Shown here: positions 28,915-37,120 of the stretch, piece by piece | How positions within the stretch are numbered: position 1 is the stretch's first letter | Layout: each line of letters starts with the position of its first letter | NCBI GenBank assembly: GCA_036567845.1 | Contig: DATCTT010000027.1 | Span: 1-64,000, forward strand | Direction: 5' to 3' | DNA length: 64,000 nucleotides | Origin: MWAR01 sp036567845 | GTDB lineage: Bacteria; Muiribacteriota; Ozemobacteria; Ozemobacterales; Ozemobacteraceae | Notes under the pieces: generated by a model | The model's input: only the letters and a program-made list of their open reading frames with translations | Databases searched by the model: none | Told to the model about the DNA's origin: nothing | Translations under genes and position numbers: made by a program

Positions 28915-29568
28915 ATGTCTGAAGAGGTGCGGTTCGGCGACAACTACACGGATCTTTCCAGTGAGTCTGGTGTCAATGCAGGATTTCAGTTCGAGTTTTT
29001 CTGCGAACATTGCAACGATACGTGGCGCACCCCGTTCGTTCCCTACCGGCGGGGCCAGCTTTCCGGCTGGCTCGGCAAGGCCTCGGATCTCCTCGGTGGC
29101 CTGTTCGGTGGGGCGGGGGATGTCGCCAGCGGAATGGCCGAGTCGGGATTCGGCGCGGCACGGGACGCCGCATTTCGTGAAGCGGTGCAGATGGCGCGCG
29201 GTCGGTTCCATCGGTGCGGAACCTGTGCCCAGTATGTGTGCGATCGCTGCTGGAATCGGGAACGGGGGCTCTGCCTCCAGTGCGCTCCGGATACGGATGC
29301 CGAGATTGAAGCCGCCCGGGCGCGCGGCGAAACGGAGGCGGCGATCGAGGAGGCAACGGAGGAAGGGCGTTCCCGAGGAAAAAAGCGGGATGTGAAGACG
29401 GCGAAGCAACTCGTCTGTCCGGCATGCGGCGAAAAGAGCGGCGGAGGGAAATTCTGTGCCGCGTGTGGCGCGAAGATGGATGCAAAAGCCTTTTGTCCGG
29501 AGTGCGGGAAGCCCGTCGCGAAGTCCGATGCGTTCTGCCGCGAGTGCGGGCATCGACTGAACGGGTGA
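28915..29568 (+). CDS. Zinc-ribbon protein
   Basis: The 217-residue protein has three Cys clusters: FCEHC (~26-30), CGTCAQYVCDRCWNRERGLCLQC (~100-125) and a C-terminal double zinc ribbon CPACGEKSGGGKFCAACG / CPECGKPVAKSDAFCRECG. A Gly-rich amphipathic stretch (LLGGLFGGAGDVASGMAESGFG) and a charged, acidic helix (EIEAARARGETEAAIEEATEEGRSRGKK) lie between. The ATG at 28915 is preferred with GGAG upstream; 28849 would add 22 residues. Zinc binding is very likely, function unknown. Confidence 0.7.
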   Translation: MSEEVRFGDNYTDLSSESGVNAGFQFEFFCEHCNDTWRTPFVPYRRGQLSGWLGKASDLLGGLFGGAGDVASGMAESGFGAARDAAFREAVQMARGRFHRCGTCAQYVCDRCWNRERGLCLQCAPDTDAEIEAARARGETEAAIEEATEEGRSRGKKRDVKTAKQLVCPACGEKSGGGKFCAACGAKMDAKAFCPECGKPVAKSDAFCRECGHRLNG

Positions 29569-29781
29569 CCCGGGTAGCGTATCGCCGCGGGCGAGGTACC
29601 CCGGCGGCAAGGCGGGATGAGCAAACGCGCGCGGCGGCGTTCAAAAGCGTGGTGTACACTGCGCTGCTGGTTTACATAAATAATTACGGATAAATTGTAC
29701 AGCTTCCATTGCAAGGGACCGCCGTGGTCTGAAACGCCAAGGGGTACCCTGTGGCGGGGAGTTGCTCCTGGACAGAGGCGG

Positions 29782-31359
29782 TTATTTTGGCCCTCGCAGG
29801 AAGAGCTGGGCGGGGTCGGTGATTCCGAGAGCGGCAAGATTGATCCTGAGCGACCAGGACATGCCGATATTCACGGCGGCGATCACGGCGAGACCGATGA
29901 ATAAAAGCAGCAACAGCCGACGCTTTCGACCTGCGGCAGAAGCCGAGGCGGCAAACAGGGTGTCGACATGGAGGAGAACGCAGCTCCAGCCTGCGATGAG
30001 CGCGAACAGGACGCTTTCGAATCTGGCCAGTTGGGCGCCGACGCTTCGGAGATCGCCAAGGGGGCCCGTGATCGAGCTTCCAAGCTCCAGAGCCGTTTGA
30101 ACGAGCTGCGGATACGGTCCGGCTGTCAGTCCGGCAATGAGGCACGAAGCGAGCGCGAATGCCCAGGCGGCGATCCTTGCCAGCCGGTCGTCAGACGATT
30201 TCTGCACGGGATGCCAGATCGCAAGAAGCGTCGGAATGACGATGAGATGTGATTCCCCCCACATCAGGCAGGCGGCGAGAACGGCGGAGATGACCGCTCG
30301 CAGGAAGGAGCTGAGCCGGTTCCGGGCCGTCGCGACGAGGGCAGAGCCTCCTGCGGTCAGCAGAAGGAGGGTCTGCCCGGTGGTCAGGAAGGAGGAGGCC
30401 AGCATCAGCCCCGAGCTTGCTGCAAGGCTGGTGAATAGTCCTTTCCGGGCGTGAAGCTCGGTGAGCGGTGAACCCGGAAGCTGGTTTTCATCCGAAAGGT
30501 CGAAGCCCGTGGGGGAACGCGGAATCTCGACTGCACGCAGTCGAATGGTCGGATACTTCGAGGCAAGGGGAATTTCGACCAGGGTGTTCAGGCGGGGCGG
30601 ACGAAGAAGGCCCAGCAGGTAGACGCCTGAATCCTGCATGGCGATCGAGGGATGCTCCAGCATCTCCTGGAGCCGTCGTTCCGCGACAAGGGGATCGTAG
30701 TTGTGGAGGGCCTGGATGGCGGCCGCACGAACCCGATTGTCCGGGGACGACGAGAGCTCGACGAACCGGTCCCGAAGATGGGGAACTTGGCAGTGACTGA
30801 GCCCTTCAAGCGCGTTTGCGACGACCCGAGGGTCGGGGTGGGCGAGAAAATGTTCTATAGCGGTGACAATATCAGGCGAAGGGATGCGGGGGAGGCGTTT
30901 GACGAGATACGAGAGCCTGAACGGGTCGGTTTCCGAGTGAAGACAGGCGAGCAGGGGTTGGGCAAGCGTCGGATCGGCCGTCTCGGTGAGCCGTTCAATG
31001 GCGTCAAACGCGACATATCGGCTGCCGAGGCGCATCTTGTGGAGAAGAATGTCGCGACGGCTGAGGGAAATGGCTCCTGGGGCCTGTTCCGGGATGGGGT
31101 CAGTGGGGGAGGCCCTCGGCGTGATAAGCGGTTCGAGTTGGTTCCGGGCCTTCCGGGCGAAATAGCGGACCTGGGGGGCCGGATCGAGAAGCAGATCTGT
31201 CACGGCAGGAAGAAGCGTCTCAGCCTGATCGGGCGTCAGCGCGGAGTGGTGACCGATGGTCTCGAGGACGGCCTGCTGATCGGCATCGCTTCCGTCCTTT
31301 AGCAGACGTAGCGCGAGCGGGATCCAGTGATCGATGGGGGCCGGAGCTGTGTTCGGCAT
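29782..31359 (-). CDS. HEAT-repeat membrane protein
   Basis: The product is 525 residues. Residues ~1-290 are about six helical HEAT-like repeats (VAFDAIERLTETADPTLAQPLLACL, VVANALEGLSHCQVPHLRDRFVEL, RAAAIQALHNYDPLVAERRLQEML). From ~310 on there are six or so hydrophobic helices (LFTSLAASSGLMLASSFL, AVISAVLAACLMWGESHLIVIPTLL, WAFALASCLIAGLTAG, LLLLLFIGLAVIAAVNIGMS). This looks like a membrane-anchored scaffold with a cytosolic protein-interaction domain. It is monocistronic and divergent from the C25 peptidase. Confidence 0.72.
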   Translation of the reverse strand: MPNTAPAPIDHWIPLALRLLKDGSDADQQAVLETIGHHSALTPDQAETLLPAVTDLLLDPAPQVRYFARKARNQLEPLITPRASPTDPIPEQAPGAISLSRRDILLHKMRLGSRYVAFDAIERLTETADPTLAQPLLACLHSETDPFRLSYLVKRLPRIPSPDIVTAIEHFLAHPDPRVVANALEGLSHCQVPHLRDRFVELSSSPDNRVRAAAIQALHNYDPLVAERRLQEMLEHPSIAMQDSGVYLLGLLRPPRLNTLVEIPLASKYPTIRLRAVEIPRSPTGFDLSDENQLPGSPLTELHARKGLFTSLAASSGLMLASSFLTTGQTLLLLTAGGSALVATARNRLSSFLRAVISAVLAACLMWGESHLIVIPTLLAIWHPVQKSSDDRLARIAAWAFALASCLIAGLTAGPYPQLVQTALELGSSITGPLGDLRSVGAQLARFESVLFALIAGWSCVLLHVDTLFAASASAAGRKRRLLLLLFIGLAVIAAVNIGMSWSLRINLAALGITDPAQLFLRGPK

Positions 31360-31472
31360 GAGGGCATCCTATCACAACGTGCCTCTGATCGGAATGTGGC
31401 AGGGGATGATGAAAAACCGGCGTTTTCATCCGATGGACGCCTGAGATGTCCTGTAGAAGTGCATCCCGTCTC

Positions 31473-31488
31473 TGGCATCGGAATTGCA
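31473..31488 (+). promoter_or_regulatory. Sigma54 (-24/-12) promoter
   Basis: TGGCATCGGAATTGCA matches the TGGCACGNNNNTTGCW consensus at the GG and GC anchors with correct 10-base spacing, differing only at the two bases after TGGCA. It sits 49 bases before the C25 peptidase ATG, a normal distance for such a promoter. Confidence 0.65.
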
Positions 31489-31537
31489 CAAAGAGAACCG
31501 ATTTGTCGGAAACAACACGGATGCGGAGGAAATCAGG

Positions 31538-33685
31538 ATGGGAGCGGCTTTCAAGACCCTGTCAGGGATCGTGTGCGGGGCGATGATCATGGGTTCGATG
31601 GCGGCCGGTGCGGCTGTCGAGGTGAGCGTTGATCGTGGGTTCAACACCGAGGTGTCGGTGTCGGTGCCGGCGCTGAAGTTCATCCGGACGCAGCTCGATG
31701 GGAAGCCGGCCTCGGCGCTCGTGATGCAGGATGCGTGTCCCCGGCTGGTGAAGGGCGAACCCGAGCTTCCGGTGATCTCGCGCTTTTTCATGGTCCAGAG
31801 CGAGGGAGCTCCCGCCGTCCGCATCCTTGACGCGAAATATGAGACGATGCCCGTCGAGGGGATCATTCTTCCCAGCCGTGGCCCCCTGTCCCGGGCGGAG
31901 GATCCTTCTTCGGCTCCCTATGTGACCGGGAAGTCGTATGAGAAGGACGCCTGGATCCCTTCAGACAAAGAGCTCGTTTCCGTTGGCAAGCCGTTTTTAT
32001 TCCGTGATGTCCGTGGCATCCGGATTTCATTCCATCCGGTCCAGTATAATCCTGTGAAACAACAGCTTCGTGTTTATCGGCGGTTCTGCGTCCGCATCGA
32101 CAATACCGCAGGTACCCCGACCGGCGCGACCCGGCGGCGGGCGGCTGTTTCCAGTGTGTATGAGCCGTTATACAAAAATATGTTTCCCAACTTCACTGCG
32201 ATGGCCCAGCGACTGCCCCGGCTGAGCGAGAGCGGACGCCTGGTGATCGTGGCGGCCGACGAGCTTGCCGATGCGGTCATGCCCCTGATGGCGTGGAAGC
32301 TCAAGTGTGGCATCGACACGCACATCGTCAGGCTCGGCGAGATCGGGGGCGCGACCCCGGAGGCCGTGAAAGCCTATCTGCAGGGGGAGTTCAACACCCG
32401 GCCCTTCACGCACGTGATCCTCGTCGGCGATGCCCAGCAGGTGCCGACGATGAAGGGGGTGAAGGAGGGGGCCGACTCGGATCCCTGTTACATGAAACTC
32501 GCGGGGGACGATCATGTTCCCGATGCGATCATCAGCCGCATTTCCGCCACGACTCCCGAAGAGGTTGCCTACCAGGTTGCGAAGTTCATCAATTATGAGC
32601 AGTTCCCGTCCGAGGGAACGGATGCCGCCTGGTATACGAAGCTGATGGGCGTTGCCAGTGCCGAAGGCACCCCGACGGATTTCGAGCGGATGGAGGAACT
32701 GCGCACAGTACTGCTGACGCGCTTCACCTCGATGGATCAGATCTATGATGACAAACAGGCATCGGGTGGTGGTGCGTCTCCCTTCCCGCCCCACATGCCT
32801 GGCGGCCCCTGGGGGCCGTGGGGCCCGATGTTCGCTGTCGCTCGTGACGGGATTGCAACCGACTCCTCCGAAGCTGCCGACGCCAATCCTGCGGGCGCGT
32901 CTTCCGGCACCGCTCCAGCCCCGGCGGTTTCGAAGAAGGACCGGATTGCGGCCGCCGTCAACGAAGGACGTGGCATCATCAACTACATCGGCCATGGCAG
33001 CAAGGAACGGTGGGTGAGTTCCGGGTTCGGCGTCGACGACTGTTCCTCGAAGCTGGCGAATGGCTGGCGGATGCCCCTGGTGATCAGCGTTGCCTGTGTG
33101 AACGGCGACTTCGCGAAGGGGACCGACTGCTTCGCCGAGGCTTGGCTCAAGGCCGGTGATATCGAGAATCCGCGGGGTGCCGTCGGCTTCATGGGGGCGA
33201 CCACCAACATGAGCTGGGTGCCTCCCTGCGTTGTCCAGGCCGAGATCAACACGAACTATATCATGAATGATACCTACAGGACCGCCGGAGCCCTGATGAT
33301 GAACGGCGTGATGAAGGGGCTCGAGCAGTACGGCACGGATGAGAAAAGCGAAGGCGTCAAGATCGCCGAGCAGTGGCACTGGTTCGGCGACGGCACGCTG
33401 ATGGTGCGCACCCGGACGCCGCGCCGGATCGATGTGACGACGAAGATCGAGAACACCGGCTCCGAAAGCGCCGTTGCCGTGAAGGTTGTCGACGCCGACG
33501 GCAAGGCGGTCGAGGGGGCCCAGGTCACCTGCTATACCGCCCGGTTCGAGGCGATGGGAACCCGCCCGACGGGGGCCGAGGGCACGGTGGTCGTGACGGT
33601 GCCGGCCGAGAGCGGTACAGAAGGCTACATGACGGTCGTCGGCCCGAATCTGGTGCCGATCGTCGACCGGAAGATCACGTTCTGA
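31538..33685 (+). CDS. Gingipain-type cysteine peptidase (family C25)
   Basis: The product is 715 residues with a signal peptide (IVCGAMIMGSMAAGA). An N-terminal pro-region (~30-220) precedes the caspase-fold domain beginning RLVIVAADELAD. The catalytic pair is visible: INYIGHGSKERW (His486) and LVISVACVNGDF (Cys520), the latter very close to the gingipain motif. The C-terminus (~630-715) is an Ig-like domain (IDVTTKIENTGSE, GKAVEGAQVTCYTA). There is no PorSS sorting domain visible after it, so export probably uses another route. GCGGAGGA lies 7 bases before the ATG. It is driven by a sigma54-like promoter and ends in a hairpin. Confidence 0.88.
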   Translation: MGAAFKTLSGIVCGAMIMGSMAAGAAVEVSVDRGFNTEVSVSVPALKFIRTQLDGKPASALVMQDACPRLVKGEPELPVISRFFMVQSEGAPAVRILDAKYETMPVEGIILPSRGPLSRAEDPSSAPYVTGKSYEKDAWIPSDKELVSVGKPFLFRDVRGIRISFHPVQYNPVKQQLRVYRRFCVRIDNTAGTPTGATRRRAAVSSVYEPLYKNMFPNFTAMAQRLPRLSESGRLVIVAADELADAVMPLMAWKLKCGIDTHIVRLGEIGGATPEAVKAYLQGEFNTRPFTHVILVGDAQQVPTMKGVKEGADSDPCYMKLAGDDHVPDAIISRISATTPEEVAYQVAKFINYEQFPSEGTDAAWYTKLMGVASAEGTPTDFERMEELRTVLLTRFTSMDQIYDDKQASGGGASPFPPHMPGGPWGPWGPMFAVARDGIATDSSEAADANPAGASSGTAPAPAVSKKDRIAAAVNEGRGIINYIGHGSKERWVSSGFGVDDCSSKLANGWRMPLVISVACVNGDFAKGTDCFAEAWLKAGDIENPRGAVGFMGATTNMSWVPPCVVQAEINTNYIMNDTYRTAGALMMNGVMKGLEQYGTDEKSEGVKIAEQWHWFGDGTLMVRTRTPRRIDVTTKIENTGSESAVAVKVVDADGKAVEGAQVTCYTARFEAMGTRPTGAEGTVVVTVPAESGTEGYMTVVGPNLVPIVDRKITF

Positions 33686-33701
33686 CCATCACCCGTTGAT
33701 T

Positions 33702-33740
33702 CCGGGGCGCGGAGAAGGGAATACCCTTCCTGCGCCCCGC
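33702..33740 (+). terminator. Intrinsic hairpin after the C25 peptidase
   Basis: GGGGCGCGGAGAAGGG pairs imperfectly with CCCTTCCTGCGCCCC across AATA; the flanking T-run is weak. It begins 18 bases after the stop codon. Confidence 0.5.
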
Positions 33741-33811
33741 TTGATTCGGGCCGAAGAAATCGGGGCGGGGCATTCAGGCCGGCCTTGCATCGGGGCGGGG
33801 AGGCTGGTATC

Positions 33812-34813
33812 GTGCATGCTGTCATGACGAAAACAGCGAATGCCGATCAAGACCCGATTCTGACATCTGCCCGCCGGGCTCTCGCGGCCGAAGCCGAGGC
33901 GATTTCGGCCGCGGCTGCCCGTCTGAACGGCGAGGTGCTGCGTGCGGTCGATCTCATCCTCACCTCGAGCGGCCGTCTGATCGTGTCCGGGATGGGAAAA
34001 TCCGGCCTGGTCGGACGGAAGATCTCGGCGACCCTTTCCAGCACCGGCACCCCGTCGTTTTTCCTGCATCCGGCCGAGGCCCTGCACGGAGATCTGGGCA
34101 TGGTGACGGAGAAAGACGTGCTCCTGCTGCTTTCGAACTCGGGGGAGACGGACGAAGTCGTCCGGCTGATTCCCTTCCTGCGCCGTATCGGCGCACGTAT
34201 CATCTCCCTGGTCGGGAACGTGGCCTCGTCGATGGCCCGCATGTCCGACGTGATTCTTGACGCTTCGGTTGCCCGGGAGGCCTGCCCGATGAATCTGGCG
34301 CCGACCAGCTCGACGACGGTGGCGATGGCAATGGGGGACGCCCTGGCGATCGCCCTGATCGAGGCCCGCGGGTTCCGGGAGAAGGATTTTGCCTATCTGC
34401 ACCCGTCCGGCAGCCTGGGCCGGAGGTTTCTCACCGTGCGCGATTTGATGCACACGGGGGAGCGCATTCCGTATGCCTCGCCGGAACTTCCGCTGAAAGA
34501 GGCGATTCTGGCCATGTCGCGGGGCGGTTTCGGGGCGCTCGTCGTTGCTGATCCTGAATCGCGCCTTCTTGGGGTTTTCACCGACGGGGATCTGCGCCGC
34601 TATTTCGAACGATCCACAGGGACCCTGGACGTGCCGTTGTCGGAGGTGATGACGAAGCAACCGCGGCGCACGTCTCCCGACCGGCTCGCCATGGAGGCCC
34701 TCAAGGCAATGGAGGAAAAGTCGATCACGTCGCTGCCCGTCGTTGAGGCGGGGGAAGAGCGGGTCGTTGGCTTTCTGCACCTGCACGATATCCTCCGCTC
34801 ACGCCTTGTTTGA
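33812..34813 (+). CDS. kdsD: Arabinose-5-phosphate isomerase (KdsD/KpsF type)
   Basis: A 333-residue SIS-CBS protein. The SIS domain has SSGRLIVSGMGKSGLVGRKISATLSSTGTP (sugar-phosphate site) and LSNSGETDEVVRL; two CBS domains (~200-330: VRDLMHTGERIPY, VMTKQPRRTS, SITSLPVVEAGEE) follow. The enzyme interconverts ribulose-5-P and arabinose-5-P for Kdo of lipopolysaccharide. The start is a GTG at 33812 because GGGGAGG lies 9 bases before it; an ATG at 33824 lacks a ribosome site and a TTG at 33785 is further out. Downstream is a convergent glycosyltransferase after 26 bases. Confidence 0.88.
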   Translation: MHAVMTKTANADQDPILTSARRALAAEAEAISAAAARLNGEVLRAVDLILTSSGRLIVSGMGKSGLVGRKISATLSSTGTPSFFLHPAEALHGDLGMVTEKDVLLLLSNSGETDEVVRLIPFLRRIGARIISLVGNVASSMARMSDVILDASVAREACPMNLAPTSSTTVAMAMGDALAIALIEARGFREKDFAYLHPSGSLGRRFLTVRDLMHTGERIPYASPELPLKEAILAMSRGGFGALVVADPESRLLGVFTDGDLRRYFERSTGTLDVPLSEVMTKQPRRTSPDRLAMEALKAMEEKSITSLPVVEAGEERVVGFLHLHDILRSRLV

Positions 34814-34839
34814 GGCCTGACCGGGGCCTTGGCAGGGTG

Positions 34840-36240
34840 TCAGCGCCGGCGGGCGACGACGATCAGGGAGAGGCCCGGCCAGGGAAGAAGATGGTCGATG
34901 CGCCGGAACAGCCAGACGAGATGGTCGAACACCTTCCGGACGGCTTTTCCGAGGAATGGTGAGTCACCCAGCCGCGCGGTGAGATTCCGGATGATCCGGC
35001 CCGGCCGGTTGAAGCTGCGAACTTCGACGAGCTCGAACCCTGCTGCATGGAGATGCTTTTCCACAAGGGGGGTGAGGGCATCGGAGGATGGCGCGTCGGG
35101 ACTGGTGGCGACGAGGACGAGATGCCCGTCCGGCGTGAGGGCCCCGCGGATGTTCGCGAGGGCCTCGGGACTGTGGAAGATGCGGCCCGACGGATCGGGG
35201 CAGAGAACGGTGTCGAAGGGGCCGGGCACGCTCCCGAAACCTGCCGGGTCAAACACATCGGCTTTCAAAACGCCGACCGATGTGTTCTGGCCGAACTGGG
35301 ACCCAAGATAATCGATTGACGCGGAATCTGTATCGATAGAAATATATCTGTCGCGTGGCAGAAGATGCTGCATCAGGTTGCCGGAGCCTGCCCCGATCTC
35401 GAGGACCACGTTCCGGATGTGGGGTCGGACGGTGTCGGCGAGCCATCGCTTGTACCGGGGCGGCGGCTGGACGAAGGAACGCCAGGTTTCCTGGCCCGGG
35501 ATCTCCCGCACGCAGTCGTCGATCAGCCAATATTTAATGATATAGTAGAGCGCGCAGAGGCCGTCGCGCCAGGTCACCTTCTTCCCTTCCTCATAGGTGC
35601 GCCCGCGATATGAAACGGGAACCTCGTAGACTCGGAACCGGCGCTTGGCGACCTTGGCGGTGATCTCCGGCTCGAGACCGAAACCGGAGGAGCGGATGGG
35701 GATGCTCTTGAGCAGATGCGCTCGGAACATCTTGAAGCAGGTCTCCATGTCGGTGAGGTTGAGATCCGTGAAAAAATTGGACAGCAGCGTCAGGGCGCGA
35801 TTCATGTGCGAATGCCAGAAATACAGGACGCGCGAGTAGTCGTGGGGGAGGTAGCGCGAGCCGAAGACGACGTCGGCCGCCCCGGAGAGGATCGGTCGGA
35901 GCAGTCGGGAATACTCGGCCGGGTCATACTCGAGATCCGCATCCTGGAACACGATCACGTCCCCGTCCGCCTGTTCAATACCGGCGTTGATCGCCGCCGT
36001 CTTACCCTGGTTCACGGACTGAAAGACCGGGGTGATGCGGGGATCGGCCGCGGACAGCTCTTGGATGATTTCGCGGGAACCGTCCCGGGATCCGTCGTCA
36101 ACGATGACGAGCTGCAGGGAGGAAATGCCGGCCGTGCCGTCCTGGGCGAGCACGTCCCGTACGATCTGCCGGATGGTAAATCTTTCGTTATATACCGGCA
36201 TCACGACTGAAAGCCGGACAGAGGCAGAGGGCGGATTCAT
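34840..36240 (-). CDS. Family 2 glycosyltransferase fused to a methyltransferase
   Basis: The 466-residue product joins two enzymes. Residues ~1-240 are a dolichol-phosphate-mannose-synthase-type GT2: VVMPVYNERFTIRQIV, VDDGSRDGS, FQDADLEYDPAEY, SRYL and FKMFRAHLL. Residues ~270-440 are a class I methyltransferase: VVLEIGAGSGNLMQHLL, DTDSASIDYLG, LVLVATSPD. It has no membrane segments, so GT2 uses a membrane-bound acceptor lipid from the cytosol (inference). The ATG at 36240 has GGGAG 9 bases upstream. A coupled sugar-transfer and methylation step on an envelope glycan is the plain reading. Confidence 0.82.
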   Translation of the reverse strand: MNPPSASVRLSVVMPVYNERFTIRQIVRDVLAQDGTAGISSLQLVIVDDGSRDGSREIIQELSAADPRITPVFQSVNQGKTAAINAGIEQADGDVIVFQDADLEYDPAEYSRLLRPILSGAADVVFGSRYLPHDYSRVLYFWHSHMNRALTLLSNFFTDLNLTDMETCFKMFRAHLLKSIPIRSSGFGLEPEITAKVAKRRFRVYEVPVSYRGRTYEEGKKVTWRDGLCALYYIIKYWLIDDCVREIPGQETWRSFVQPPPRYKRWLADTVRPHIRNVVLEIGAGSGNLMQHLLPRDRYISIDTDSASIDYLGSQFGQNTSVGVLKADVFDPAGFGSVPGPFDTVLCPDPSGRIFHSPEALANIRGALTPDGHLVLVATSPDAPSSDALTPLVEKHLHAAGFELVEVRSFNRPGRIIRNLTARLGDSPFLGKAVRKVFDHLVWLFRRIDHLLPWPGLSLIVVARRR

Positions 36241-36297
36241 CAGGAACGTCTCCCGGGAAAGAATGACAAACGGCCGGCAGCGCACCGTATGAGAGGT

Positions 36298-36322
36298 GAA
36301 ACGGCGGCGCCGCCGGCCGGAA
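36298..36322 (-). terminator. Possible terminator after the winged-helix-like gene
   Basis: On the minus strand CGGCGGCGCCGCCG is a perfect palindrome followed by TTTC, 10 bases beyond the stop of the 204-residue gene. The T-run is short. Confidence 0.35.
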
Positions 36323-36331
36323 AAGACCGGA

Positions 36332-36946
36332 TCAGTCGGCCAGGAAGTAGTTCTTGCCCTCGACCCGGATCTTGTCCTGCTTCTTGAGCTGGCTCATCAC
36401 CTTGATCAGGCGGTGATAACTCGACTCGCCGAGGTGATTCGCAAGTTCGGACATGGCGATGCCGGGGTTCTTCGCGAGATGCGAAAGAACCGTGCTCGGG
36501 GCGATCGGCTCGGGCTTGGGCTCGGGCTTGCCGTGGCGATTCCGGAGCCGGCGCTGCAGGTAATAGACTCCGTGACTTTCGACGACATCCTCGCTCTTGA
36601 CGAGCTTCTGCATCAGAGATTTGAGGAGGGAGCGCTTGACGCCGAAGTTTTTCGAAAGGGACGTCAGTTTCTCTCCGTCGATTTTGCCGTCCAGGAAGAA
36701 AAAAATCTCGCGGGGAGTCGGGAGAGCCTTGCGTTCGGCACGGACCTTCGCCGCTTTGGTGCGTTCCTGGAGTTTCTTTTTGACCGAGGGGGGCAGAGGC
36801 TTGCGGCCAGCCTTTTTCCGAGAGGCAGGGGTTTTCGCTGTCGCACGGGCAGGGCGGCGGCCGGTGGGGACGGCGTGGAGTTCGAGGCTTCCGTCAAGCA
36901 GGCCACGAAGCACCTTGGCGAAGTTTTTGAGATTCACCGTTTTCAC
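36332..36946 (-). CDS. Basic winged-helix-like DNA-binding protein
   Basis: The product is 204 residues. A short N-terminal helix (VNLKNFAKVLRGLLDG) leads into a Lys/Arg/Ala/Pro-rich basic tract (RRPARATAKTPASRKKAGRK) and then two winged-helix-like units: KLTSLSKNFGVKRSLLKSLMQKLVKSEDVVESHGVYYL and VLSHLAKNPGIAMSELANHLGESSYHRLIKVMSQLKKQDKIRVEGKNYFL. The basic tail plus wHTH pattern points to a nucleoid-associated or transcription factor. The start is GTG at 36946 with AAGGAG 9 bases upstream. A promoter at 37028-37057 carries a palindrome in its spacer, suggesting self-control. Confidence 0.7.
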   Translation of the reverse strand: MKTVNLKNFAKVLRGLLDGSLELHAVPTGRRPARATAKTPASRKKAGRKPLPPSVKKKLQERTKAAKVRAERKALPTPREIFFFLDGKIDGEKLTSLSKNFGVKRSLLKSLMQKLVKSEDVVESHGVYYLQRRLRNRHGKPEPKPEPIAPSTVLSHLAKNPGIAMSELANHLGESSYHRLIKVMSQLKKQDKIRVEGKNYFLAD

Positions 36947-37027
36947 GCTTCAGTCTCCTTCAAGATTGAATGTTGTTGCGCCTTCTTGATGCATCGCGGC
37001 TTTGCGATTGTTTCATGCAACGCGTGA

Positions 37028-37057
37028 ATCATACGATATGTCGATATATCGTTGCAA
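37028..37057 (-). promoter_or_regulatory. Promoter with internal palindrome (candidate operator)
   Basis: On the minus strand TTGCAA (37052-37057) and TATGAT (37028-37033) are 18 bases apart. ACGATAT (37033-37039) and ATATCGT (37046-37052) form a perfect inverted repeat across 6 bases, exactly between the two hexamers. A dimeric regulator binding there would block polymerase. Confidence 0.55.
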
Positions 37058-37070
37058 GGAAAATCAAATC

Positions 37071-37103
37071 AAAAACCCGCATCCTCTATGGATGCGGGTT
37101 TAT
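37071..37103 (-). terminator. Intrinsic terminator of ornithine carbamoyltransferase
   Basis: On the minus strand AACCCGCATCC pairs with GGATGCGGGTT and is followed by TTT; it lies 18 bases after the stop codon. Confidence 0.85.
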
Positions 37104-37120
37104 AAAGATTTATCCGTTTG

